The notes under the pieces: model-generated
What the model saw: only the letters and a program-made list of their open reading frames with translations
Told to the model about the DNA's origin: nothing
The model's database searches: none
Source: Lachnospiraceae bacterium UBA3641
GTDB lineage: Bacteria; Bacillota; Clostridia; Lachnospirales; Lachnospiraceae
Length of the DNA stretch: 7,726 nt
Assembly (NCBI GenBank): GCA_002373875.1
Contig: DFKQ01000025.1
Location: 1-7,726, forward strand
Reading direction: 5' to 3'
Shown here: one piece after another, positions 1-5,129 of the stretch
Numbering within the stretch: the first letter of the stretch is position 1
Layout: each line of letters opens with the position of its first letter
Program-made: the position numbers and the translations under genes

Positions 1-337
1 CATTACATTTATAAATGGTCGAAAGGTACTTTTGAAAAATCTCCGCCTCAGTCAGCCCTTCTGTATCTATTTCCGGATACTCTGTATGAACTGCCTGTCT
101 CAGAGTGTCTGTAGTGTGCCCTGCTCCTCCTACAATGATATAAACCCCTGCAATATCATTGTGGATTGCATCTGCCAGAACATCTCCTCCTGCAATAATA
201 CTCCCTCCAAAGAGAACCATTACATCAGCCTTTTCAAACCTGTATTTTTCTTTGAGTATATGTTTTTTAAGTTCCGCAACATCTCTTTTTCCAAGGAATG
301 TTGCAAGCGTATTAATATCGGCTGCTACTTTTTCCAT
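1..337 (-). CDS. YdcF-like DUF218 family protein, partial (C-terminal part outside window)
   Basis: The minus strand reads open from an ATG at 337 down to the window edge (112 codons, no stop reached), so only the N-terminal part is present. The visible protein starts MEKVAADINTLATFLGKRD and contains KADVMVLFGGSI (around residues 37-48) followed by YIIVGGAGHTT (around 67-77) and TEAEIFQKYL near the cut. This pattern of a hydrophobic strand ending in a glycine-rich loop, then GG-x-GH-(S/T)-T, then an acidic EAE motif matches the DUF218/YdcF family. Members have a Rossmann-like fold; E. coli YdcF is reported to bind S-adenosylmethionine, but the cellular role is unclear. The start is fixed by an in-frame TAG four codons upstream and by an AGGGGA ribosome binding site about 7 nt before the ATG. 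Base composition is AT-richer than the transfer genes to the right, which suggests chromosomal flank rather than element cargo. The plus-strand frames over this stretch look like shadows. Confidence 0.8.
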   Translation of the reverse strand, partial: MEKVAADINTLATFLGKRDVAELKKHILKEKYRFEKADVMVLFGGSIIAGGDVLADAIHNDIAGVYIIVGGAGHTTDTLRQAVHTEYPEIDTEGLTEAEIFQKYLSTIYKCN

Positions 338-372
338 GATTGTCCCCTATGCTCATTTTAACTGAAATTCAA

Positions 373-378
373 ATTATA
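373..378 (-). promoter_or_regulatory. Candidate -10 box for the YdcF-like gene
   Basis: On the minus strand a perfect TATAAT lies here, about 35 nt upstream of the ATG at 337. I see no good -35 hexamer 16-18 bp further upstream (that position falls at the tRNA 3' end), so this is a weak call. The gene could instead be read through from the tRNA-like gene on the same strand, since no hairpin terminator separates them. Confidence 0.3.
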
Positions 379-397
379 TAATCATATCAAAAAATAA

Positions 398-498
398 TGG
401 GATCAGCAGGGCTCGAACCGTGCAAGGCAAACATCCCCCGGATGTTTAGCACCTTTTCGCACGTCAAGCGAATGCTCTCCCAGCTGAGCTATGATCCC
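398..498 (-). tRNA. tRNA-Val(GAC)-like gene with abnormally long variable arm
   Basis: The minus strand folds as a tRNA cloverleaf. The acceptor stem GGGATCA pairs 7/7 with TGATCCC, with discriminator A at 398. The D arm is GCTC-AGCTGGGA-GAGC. The anticodon arm is TTCGC-TTGACGT-GCGAA, giving anticodon GAC (valine). The T loop is TTCGAGC. Two things are abnormal. Between the anticodon stem and the T stem sit 32 nt that form their own arm: AAGG pairs with CCTT at the base, and AAACATCC pairs 8/8 with GGATGTTT around a GGG loop. A type I valine tRNA has about 5 nt there. In addition the 5' T-stem strand reads GCACGG, which pairs with CCTGC only if one C is bulged out. CCA is not encoded. It may be a functional tRNA with a rare arm, an interrupted pseudogene, or a tRNA-like RNA; the four other stem halves are intact. 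Confidence 0.7.
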
Positions 499-507
499 AT
501 CGCATAT

Positions 508-513
508 ATTCTA
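508..513 (-). promoter_or_regulatory. Candidate -10 box for the tRNA-like gene
   Basis: TAGAAT on the minus strand lies 9 nt upstream of the tRNA 5' end at 498, which is a normal distance for a short leader. No convincing -35 hexamer lies 16-18 bp upstream. If the element inserted just beyond this point, the native -35 may have been displaced. Confidence 0.3.
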
Positions 514-543
514 ACACAGATTGAGGTTTTAATGGGGAGAACT

Positions 544-561
544 TTTCTAGTTGACTAGAAA
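544..561. repeat. Perfect 18-bp palindrome (candidate recombinase or repressor site)
   Basis: TTTCTAGT and its exact reverse complement ACTAGAAA flank a central TG. As DNA this is a two-fold symmetric site of the size bound by dimeric regulators or by the core of a tyrosine recombinase. As RNA it could form a 7-bp AT-rich stem with a TTGA loop, but no T-run follows, so it is not a terminator. It lies 46 bp from the tRNA 5' end, in the gap between the chromosomal-looking genes and the transfer operon. Function is inferred only from symmetry and position. Confidence 0.45.
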
Positions 562-582
562 CCTGACCCCCAATTGACCCCC
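551..582 (+). repeat. Three phased TTGAC/CTGAC direct repeats
   Basis: TTGAC at 551, CTGACCCCC at 563 and TTGACCCCC at 574 are spaced 12 and 11 bp apart, about one helical turn, so they present the same face of the helix. The last two copies agree at 8 of 9 bases. The first copy overlaps the centre of the 18-bp palindrome. Such an array resembles arm-type binding sites of a tyrosine integrase or a regulator binding array. No protein that would bind it is encoded in the window. Confidence 0.4.
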
Positions 583-598
583 TTTTGGTTCTTTTTTT

Positions 599-626
599 CT
601 GAAAAAGACCATGATATCATTATACT
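599..626 (+). promoter_or_regulatory. Candidate promoter of the transfer operon
   Basis: CTGAAA at 599-604 (4 of 6 matches to the -35 consensus) and TATACT at 621-626 (5 of 6 matches to the -10 consensus) are separated by 16 bp. Transcription would begin near 633 and run through the hairpin at 630-676 into pcfB. This is the best sigma-A-like pair in the gap, but the -35 is weak and overlaps an imperfect inverted repeat at 587-610 (CTTTTT pairing with AAAAAG). Confidence 0.35.
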
Positions 627-629
627 CGG

Positions 630-676
630 GCAGTCCGGAACGAAGGAATGAAAACCTTCGGACCTGGCTGCTTTTT
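630..676 (+). terminator. Terminator-like hairpin in the pcfB leader (possible attenuator)
   Basis: GTCCG (633-637) pairs with CGGAC (659-663) and AAGG (643-646) pairs with CCTT (655-658), around an 8-nt loop with a 5-nt bulge. GCA (630-632) can also pair with TGC (669-671). Five T residues follow at 672-676, giving the layout of a rho-independent terminator. It ends 52 nt before the pcfB start and no plus-strand gene precedes it in the window. It therefore either blocks read-through from the left or acts as an attenuator for the transfer operon. The large bulge makes its strength uncertain. Confidence 0.45.
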
Positions 677-728
677 CTGTGCGCGCAGAATCATATAAAA
701 CCTCAGTAAAAGACAGGGAGGTGAGTAC

Positions 729-1241
729 ATGCAGGAACGGGTGAATGAGAAGACCGTGGCTGTGGCAGTCCAGGCGACGAAGATGTCCGGGCGGATGATA
801 GCAAGGATAGGCGAGATGTATTTAAGGCATGTCCGGGAGAAACGCAGGGATAACAAGCTCACAAAGAGCAGGGATCCGTCAACCTATAAGCATAACCGGG
901 CCGGTAAGGTCAAAATAAAGACGCTGATGCAGGAAGGTGACGGGGTATCCAATGTGGAGATCAAGGACGACAGTATCAAGGTTTTCGAACGGCTGGCAAG
1001 GAAGAACGGTATAAGGTATGCGGTGAAGAAGGACAAGGCAACTGATCCGCCTACATACTATATCTTCTTTAAAGGAAAGAGCGCCGAGGTCATAGAAGCA
1101 ACGCTTAAGGAATTTACCAAAGCGAAGCTTGAACGATCAGGCAGGCATCCGATCCATGACAGACTAAAGAAATACGGGGAGAGGGCTAAGGAGACAGCCG
1201 TGGCACTTGCAAAAGACCGGCATAAGCAGATGGTCAGATGA
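729..1241 (+). CDS. pcfB: PcfB family (DUF3801) conjugation protein
   Basis: A 170-aa basic, soluble protein matching the PcfB/DUF3801 family, named after PcfB of the enterococcal plasmid pCF10 and present in many Bacillota ICEs. Family-like features are an N-terminal helical region (about residues 1-50), the segment GKVKIKTLMQEGDGVSNVEI (about 59-78), a central alpha/beta part containing RLARKNGIRYAVKKDK and YYIFFKGKSAEVIE (about 88-121), and a lysine/arginine-rich C-terminus. No membrane segment is visible. In pCF10, PcfB is required for transfer and is encoded next to the coupling protein PcfC; here a VirD4-type coupling protein follows two genes downstream, which supports the same role. 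The start is well supported: GGGAGGTGA sits 7 nt upstream of the ATG. The stop overlaps the start of a 36-codon ORF (ATGA). It is the first gene of the apparent transfer operon. Confidence 0.85.
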   Translation: MQERVNEKTVAVAVQATKMSGRMIARIGEMYLRHVREKRRDNKLTKSRDPSTYKHNRAGKVKIKTLMQEGDGVSNVEIKDDSIKVFERLARKNGIRYAVKKDKATDPPTYYIFFKGKSAEVIEATLKEFTKAKLERSGRHPIHDRLKKYGERAKETAVALAKDRHKQMVR

Positions 1242-1348
1242 TAAATCAGGGCTACGACTGTGGAAGAGGAGAAGCCATTCTGCGAAGCAGAATTCAGGAT
1301 GGCTTTGACGACAGGCCGCCGACGAAAGGAGGGGGCATTACCAAATAA
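1238..1348 (+). CDS. Small ORF (36 aa) translationally coupled to pcfB, function unknown
   Basis: ATG at 1238-1240 overlaps the pcfB stop in an ATGA junction, the classic geometry of translational coupling, and the frame stays open for 36 codons to TAA at 1346-1348. The peptide begins MINQGYDCGRGEAILRSR and ends with RPPTKGGGITK. It is hydrophilic, with a single cysteine, no signal peptide and no membrane segment. It fills most of the 132-bp gap before the next gene, so the gap is largely coding if the ORF is real. I do not recognise it. It lacks its own strong ribosome binding site, as coupled genes often do. It could be chance: a 36-codon open frame in about 110 bp is not rare. Confidence 0.45.
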   Translation: MINQGYDCGRGEAILRSRIQDGFDDRPPTKGGGITK

Positions 1349-1373
1349 ATAATTAAGGAAGGAGGCGATTCAG

Positions 1374-1931
1374 TTGATCTATCATAAGGATGAAAGATTT
1401 ATGGATATAATCAAGAAATCCGGCACGACAGATATTTTCCCGGCAGCCAGATACATCATGCAGCTTGAGAGCATTAAGGAGGCCGCAAGCATACTGGTGA
1501 ACAAGGTGAACAGTGTTGAGTTTCCCTTTAAGTACACGGGAACAGACAGGCCGGAAGATGCCGTGTTCGGAGCTGAATACCTTGTAAGGGCGATCGCGGA
1601 AGAGCAGATACAGGCAGAGGAAAGGTTCCGTGAGATGCTTGTTAAGGTATTTAAGATCACAAGGGATATGCAGGAGAAGGAATTCGGTGAATACCTTGAT
1701 GTTGATTACTTCGACGCATATAAGATCATTAAGGATCTGAAGCATAAGATTTTCACGGATCCGATGGAGGAAAGCGATGAAGAGATACTTGAAAAGATCA
1801 TCTTTACTGTTGATCTCTCTTGCTGGTTTGATCGTTTTGACGAAGAAGATGATTATGATGATGAAGAACCATATCATTCCGGCATTGAAGAGATTGAAGA
1901 TCCTAAGGATGACGAAGATCCACTCGGTTAA
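1374..1931 (+). CDS. Uncharacterised acidic protein in the transfer operon
   Basis: A 185-aa protein that I do not recognise. It starts at TTG: GGAGG (1361-1365) lies 8 nt upstream, whereas the first in-frame ATG (1401, residue 10) has no ribosome binding site. The body (residues 1-130) looks helical and mixed-charge, with no membrane segment, nucleotide-binding loop or helix-turn-helix that I can see. The last 35 or so residues are very acidic, with runs such as DEEDDYDDEEP and DPKDDEDPLG, suggesting a flexible tail that could contact a basic partner such as PcfB or a DNA-processing protein. It sits between pcfB and the coupling protein, 18 bp before the latter, so a role as an accessory to substrate recruitment is a reasonable guess and no more. 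The minus-strand frame over the same bases is AT/hydrophobic junk and is taken as a shadow. Confidence 0.75.
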   Translation: MIYHKDERFMDIIKKSGTTDIFPAARYIMQLESIKEAASILVNKVNSVEFPFKYTGTDRPEDAVFGAEYLVRAIAEEQIQAEERFREMLVKVFKITRDMQEKEFGEYLDVDYFDAYKIIKDLKHKIFTDPMEESDEEILEKIIFTVDLSCWFDRFDEEDDYDDEEPYHSGIEEIEDPKDDEDPLG

Positions 1932-1949
1932 CAGGGCAGGTAAAGCATT

Positions 1950-3800
1950 ATGAAAATGCAGCCTGCTTTTTTTGACCGGCTGAAAAAGGAAGTACATGAC
2001 TTAACCGGGCTTGATCTTGGCTCGTTTAAGGATAAAAGGGTAAGGAAGGAGCTGCTTATAAAGAGCCTGCCTTACGTGCTTGCCGGATGGGCGGGGAATA
2101 AGCTTTCCTACATATACGGAACAAGCACAGTAAAAGACAAGGCAGGCAGGCTGTTAGATATGATGGACAGGCTTGACGGCATAGTTTCGTTCCCGCCGGT
2201 ATCACTGTATCCGGGGGACATATTAACGGGTATAGCCGTAGGAGCCGGTTTGAGACTGGCCGTATATCTTAAAGGCAAGGATGCAAAGAAGTTCAGGAAG
2301 GGAACGGAGTATGGTTCGGCGGAGCTTGGTGGTCCGAGGGATATAGAGCCCTTTATAGACCATAACAATCCGGATAATAACCTGATCCTGACCCAGACTG
2401 AACAGTTAAGCCTGGCACCAAGGATGCCATCGCCCCTACATAACAGGAACAAGAATGTACTTGTTATCGGTGGTTCCGGTACAGGTAAGACACGCTTTTA
2501 CTGCAAGCCCAATGCCATGCAGCTTAACTGCAGCTACGTTTTTACCGATCCAAAGGGCACATGCCTTGAGGAGATAGGCTTTCTGCTAAAGAAGGCTGGA
2601 TATAAGATCAAAGTACTCAACACTGTTGATTTTTCCAGGAGCATGAGATATAACCCGTTTGCATATATCCACAAGGAGAGCGATATAATGAAAGTCGCTG
2701 ATGCGCTGATAGAGGGAACTACGACCGGCAAACAGCAGGGAGAACAGTTCTGGCAGGATGCGGAGAAGCTGCTTTACAATGCGCTCATAGGTTATATCAT
2801 GACCGTTGGGGAAGATGAGGAGGAGAAGAATTTTGCTACTTTGCTCGATATGGTGAATGCCATGGAGATAAGGGAGGATGACGATGATTTCAAGAATGCA
2901 GTTGATTTCATGTTTGAGGAGCTGCAGGAGTCGGAGCCGGATAACTTTGCGGTGAGACAGTATAGCAAATTCAAGCAGGCAGCGGGTAAGACTGCAAGGT
3001 CGATCATGATAACGGTCGGGGCAAGGCTTTCCCGTTTTGACATACAGGCGGTGAGGGATGTGATGCTCTATGATGAGCTGGAGCTTGAGAAGCTGGGCCT
3101 TGAGAAGACCGCGCTTTTCATAATAACGTCGGATACGACCAAGACCTTTAATTTCATGGCAAACATCCTGTATACGCAGATGTTCAATCTGCTGTGTGAA
3201 GAGGCTGACCTTGAATTCGGAGGAAGGCTTCCGGTCCATGTACACTGCATAATGGATGAGTTCAGTAACCTGGGCAAGATCCCTGATTTTGAGATCCTCA
3301 TAAGTACGATAAGAAGCCGCGAGATATCGGCTTCTATTATTTTACAGTCTCTTGCGCAGCTAAAGTCAATCTATGACAAGCAGGCGGATATAATCACGGA
3401 TAACTGTGACAGCATGCTGTTTTTAGGCGGCAAGGGAAAGGATACGCTTAAGGAGATATCGGAGCTTCTTGGTAAGGAGACGATTGATTTTTACAACACG
3501 TCTGATACAAGGGGCAACAGCCCGACCTACGGGATGAACACCCAGAAAGTCGGAAGGGATCTGTTCACGCCGGATGAGCTGGCAAGGCTTCCCGGAGATA
3601 AATGCATCCTGCAGATAAGGGGCGTTAAGCCCTTCTGCTCCGAGAAATACGATATAACAAAGCATAAGAGATATAAGTATCTTTCGGATTTCAATCCAAA
3701 GCTTAAGTACGATATCAGGAAAGAGCTGTCTGTCAGGTTCAGTGTCCGGGACGATGAGGAGTGTGAGTACACGGATCTTACGGATTCAACAATTGAATAG
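1950..3800 (+). CDS. virD4: VirD4/TraG-type coupling protein (T4CP ATPase)
   Basis: A 616-aa type IV coupling protein, the inner-membrane ATPase that hands relaxase-bound DNA to the mating channel. The N-terminus has two hydrophobic stretches (about residues 36-56 and 86-107) that would anchor it. The ATPase domain carries Walker A GGSGTGKT at 174-181, the family signature YVFTDPKG at 196-203, and Walker B CIMDEFSNLGKIPDFE at 433-448. A STIRSREISASIILQSLAQL block (452-471) and the glutamine-rich sensor region follow. GTEYGSAELG (118-127) upstream of Walker A is also typical of TraG/VirD4 proteins. Length fits the PcfC-like group found in Tn1549-like and C. difficile elements (I recall it as the CD1115 family). 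The ATG at 1950 follows an in-frame TAA at 1941; a second ATG (codon 3) is possible. The ribosome binding site (CAGG at 1937-1940) is weak, so translation may depend on the gene ending 18 bp upstream. Confidence 0.95.
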   Translation: MKMQPAFFDRLKKEVHDLTGLDLGSFKDKRVRKELLIKSLPYVLAGWAGNKLSYIYGTSTVKDKAGRLLDMMDRLDGIVSFPPVSLYPGDILTGIAVGAGLRLAVYLKGKDAKKFRKGTEYGSAELGGPRDIEPFIDHNNPDNNLILTQTEQLSLAPRMPSPLHNRNKNVLVIGGSGTGKTRFYCKPNAMQLNCSYVFTDPKGTCLEEIGFLLKKAGYKIKVLNTVDFSRSMRYNPFAYIHKESDIMKVADALIEGTTTGKQQGEQFWQDAEKLLYNALIGYIMTVGEDEEEKNFATLLDMVNAMEIREDDDDFKNAVDFMFEELQESEPDNFAVRQYSKFKQAAGKTARSIMITVGARLSRFDIQAVRDVMLYDELELEKLGLEKTALFIITSDTTKTFNFMANILYTQMFNLLCEEADLEFGGRLPVHVHCIMDEFSNLGKIPDFEILISTIRSREISASIILQSLAQLKSIYDKQADIITDNCDSMLFLGGKGKDTLKEISELLGKETIDFYNTSDTRGNSPTYGMNTQKVGRDLFTPDELARLPGDKCILQIRGVKPFCSEKYDITKHKRYKYLSDFNPKLKYDIRKELSVRFSVRDDEECEYTDLTDSTIE

Positions 3801-3810
3801 GGTTAACAGG

Positions 3811-3854
3811 CATCCCTGTGATCGGTTAAGTGCCGTGATCAGGGATGTTTTGTT
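3811..3854 (+). terminator. Intrinsic-terminator-like hairpin after the coupling protein gene
   Basis: CATCCCT (3811-3817) pairs 7/7 with AGGGATG (3841-3847). Inside it the self-complementary GATC copies (3820-3823 and 3837-3840) and a GG/CC pair extend the stem, with a GT bulge on each side. TTTTGTT follows at 3848-3854. The word GTGATC occurs once in each arm. It lies 10 bp after the coupling protein stop and faces the same way, so it could cut or dampen transcription between the pcfB-virD4 block and the channel genes. No good promoter is visible between it and the Maff2 gene, so downstream expression probably relies on partial read-through. Confidence 0.6.
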
Positions 3855-3894
3855 GGAAGAAAAAGTAACTACAAACAAATCAAAGAAGAAGAGG

Positions 3895-3933
3895 AAGGAG
3901 GAAACCGGATAAGCATCTGGTTTACATAACATT
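3895..3933 (+). promoter_or_regulatory. Structured ribosome binding region of the Maff2 gene
   Basis: A strong AAGGAGG (3895-3901) lies 32 nt before the Maff2 ATG, too far for direct use. Between them CCGGAT (3905-3910) pairs fully (one G-U) with ATCTGG (3915-3920) around an AAGC loop. Folding this small hairpin shortens the effective distance to about 16 nt. No other in-frame start lies nearer the site: TAA at 3910-3912 closes the frame upstream. Confidence 0.4.
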
Positions 3934-4146
3934 ATGGGATTTTTTCAGAGTTCAATAACGGTATTACAGAAGTTAGTGGTGGCCATTGGCTGCGGTCTTG
4001 GGGCATGGGGCCTCGTAAACCTGCTTGAGGGCTACGGTCAGGACAACCCCGGAGCTAAGAGCCAGGGAATCAAGCAGCTCATGGCCGGTGGTGGTATCGC
4101 TCTTATCGGAACACAGATCGTTCCGCTGCTTTCGAGCTTATTCTGA
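3934..4146 (+). CDS. Maff2 family small membrane protein (putative VirB2-like pilin role)
   Basis: A 70-aa protein matching the Maff2 family of mobile-element proteins. Two hydrophobic helices (about residues 8-31 and 48-69) flank a short polar loop GYGQDNPGAKSQGIKQ (about 33-48) with conserved-looking glycines and a proline. No cleavable signal peptide is obvious; the protein is nearly all membrane. The two-helix, glycine-rich, small-loop design and its place directly before the TrbL/VirB6-like gene resemble VirB2/TrbC pilin subunits of type IV secretion, so a pilin or channel-lining role is plausible, but that is inference from size and position. The ATG is the only reasonable start because TAA closes the frame 22 nt upstream. 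Its ribosome binding site is unusually distant (see 3895-3933), and hairpins flank the gene on both sides, which would suit a separately tuned, abundant product. Confidence 0.85.
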   Translation: MGFFQSSITVLQKLVVAIGCGLGAWGLVNLLEGYGQDNPGAKSQGIKQLMAGGGIALIGTQIVPLLSSLF

Positions 4147-4159
4147 TGGTGGATTTGGA

Positions 4160-4187
4160 GTGCCCTCTTTTTTACAACAGAGGGTGC
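4160..4187 (+). other. Intergenic hairpin between Maff2 and trbL genes
   Basis: GTGCCCTCT pairs over 9 positions (two G-U) with AGAGGGTGC around a 10-nt loop. No T-run follows, so it is unlikely to terminate on the plus strand. It could protect the 3' end of a processed Maff2 message or dampen read-through into trbL. Function is not shown by the sequence. Confidence 0.35.
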
Positions 4188-4216
4188 TTCGCAGAGGAAA
4201 ATGAGGAGAAACATAG

Positions 4217-5086
4217 ATGGAGAAACTAATTGAAGCCATCGTGGAAAAGCTGCAGGAATTCTTCATTGAAGCTATCGAGAACAACCTTAATACCATGTTC
4301 AATGAGGTGAACACCAAGGTCGGAACGATAGCGACAGAGGTGGGGACGACCCCGCAGGGATGGAACGGCAGCGTGTTTTCTATGATAAAGAATCTATCTG
4401 ACACGGTCATACTTCCCATAGCGGGGATAATCCTTACATATGTACTTTGTTATGAGCTCATCCATATGGTGATGCAGAAGAATCACGGGAATGACATGGA
4501 GTTCTGGGAGTTCTTCGTGTATTTCGTGAAGATGTGGATCGCCGTATGGATAGTGAGCCATACATTTGACCTGACTATGGCGGTGTTCGATGTGGGGCAG
4601 TCGATTGTTGCATCCGCGTCGGGAGTCATAGGAGGCAGCACTTCGATAGATGCATCAAGCGTGATAAACACGATGAAGACAACGATGCAGACGATGAAGT
4701 TATCGGAGCTGTTCTTATTGATGGTAGAGACATGGATAGTGGGATTCGGCATGAAGATACTCTCAGTCCTTATAACAGTGATCCTGTATGGAAGGATGAT
4801 AGAGATCTACTGCGTCTGCTCGGTATCGCCCATACCCTTTGCAACACTGGCGAACAGGGAGTGGGGGAGCATCGGCACCAACTATCTCAAAGGATTGTTT
4901 GCCCTGGCGTTCCAGGGATTTTTCATAATGGTATGCGTTGGAATATATGCGGTGCTCATAGCGAGCATGAACGTATCAGGGGATGTGCATATGGCACTGT
5001 TCTCGATCATGGCATATACGGTGATCCTGTGCTTCTCGCTGTTCCATACAGGAACGGTAAGCAAATCGATCTTCAACGCACACTGA
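4217..5086 (+). CDS. trbL: TrbL/VirB6-like conjugal transfer membrane protein
   Basis: A 289-aa polytopic membrane protein. After an amphipathic N-terminal helix (MEKLIEAIVEKLQEFFIEAI) and a region with a Gly/Thr-rich turn, about six hydrophobic segments can be seen, near residues 62-86, 97-117, 123-139, 164-198 (long, perhaps two), 225-251 and 257-277. A conserved-looking SVSPIPFATLAN loop (202-213) sits between the later segments. This layout fits the TrbL/VirB6-like family of ICE proteins (I recall the C. difficile type as CD1112 family), which form the inner-membrane platform through which DNA is thought to pass. Placement between Maff2 and PrgI is the normal order in these elements. GAGGAG (4203-4208) lies 8 nt before the ATG. 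No frameshift is seen. The long overlapping plus-strand frame at 4732-5097 is rich in His/Arg/Cys, lacks membrane character, and is a shadow. Confidence 0.9.
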   Translation: MEKLIEAIVEKLQEFFIEAIENNLNTMFNEVNTKVGTIATEVGTTPQGWNGSVFSMIKNLSDTVILPIAGIILTYVLCYELIHMVMQKNHGNDMEFWEFFVYFVKMWIAVWIVSHTFDLTMAVFDVGQSIVASASGVIGGSTSIDASSVINTMKTTMQTMKLSELFLLMVETWIVGFGMKILSVLITVILYGRMIEIYCVCSVSPIPFATLANREWGSIGTNYLKGLFALAFQGFFIMVCVGIYAVLIASMNVSGDVHMALFSIMAYTVILCFSLFHTGTVSKSIFNAH

Positions 5087-5129
5087 TGATGGATTAAAAA
5101 AACACACAAGAAAGGAAACAAAGAGGGAA

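Noticed and set aside
32..365. Two overlapping plus-strand open frames at the left edge
   Set aside because: They are antisense to the YdcF-like gene, whose protein sequence shows clear family motifs and whose start has a good ribosome binding site; the plus-strand products are Cys/Ser-rich low-complexity shadows.
398..498. Selenocysteine tRNA or allo-tRNA explanation for the long variable arm
   Set aside because: The anticodon is GAC, the acceptor stem is an ordinary 7 bp, the D stem is 4 bp, and an extra acceptor pair cannot form, so the 8/5, 8/4 and 9/3 layouts do not fit.
520..640. Remnant of a tyrosine integrase C-terminus around the repeated LTP-type codons
   Set aside because: The TTGACCCCC words could encode Leu-Thr-Pro, but stops interrupt every plus-strand frame nearby (for example at 548 and 575) and no catalytic motif is present.
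1353..1997. 214-aa minus-strand frame opposite the acidic 185-aa gene
   Set aside because: It arises as the antisense of acidic codons, which gives Phe/Leu/Ile-rich runs; it opposes the operon and has no start context.
3853..3912. Short TTG-started lysine-rich ORF (19 aa) just before the Maff2 gene
   Set aside because: Its only Shine-Dalgarno-like bases lie inside the terminator stem, the start is TTG, and the composition is that of a purine-rich leader; most likely untranslated.
4732..5097. 121-aa plus-strand frame overlapping trbL
   Set aside because: It is out of frame with a strongly supported membrane protein, has no ribosome binding site and shows no recognisable motif.
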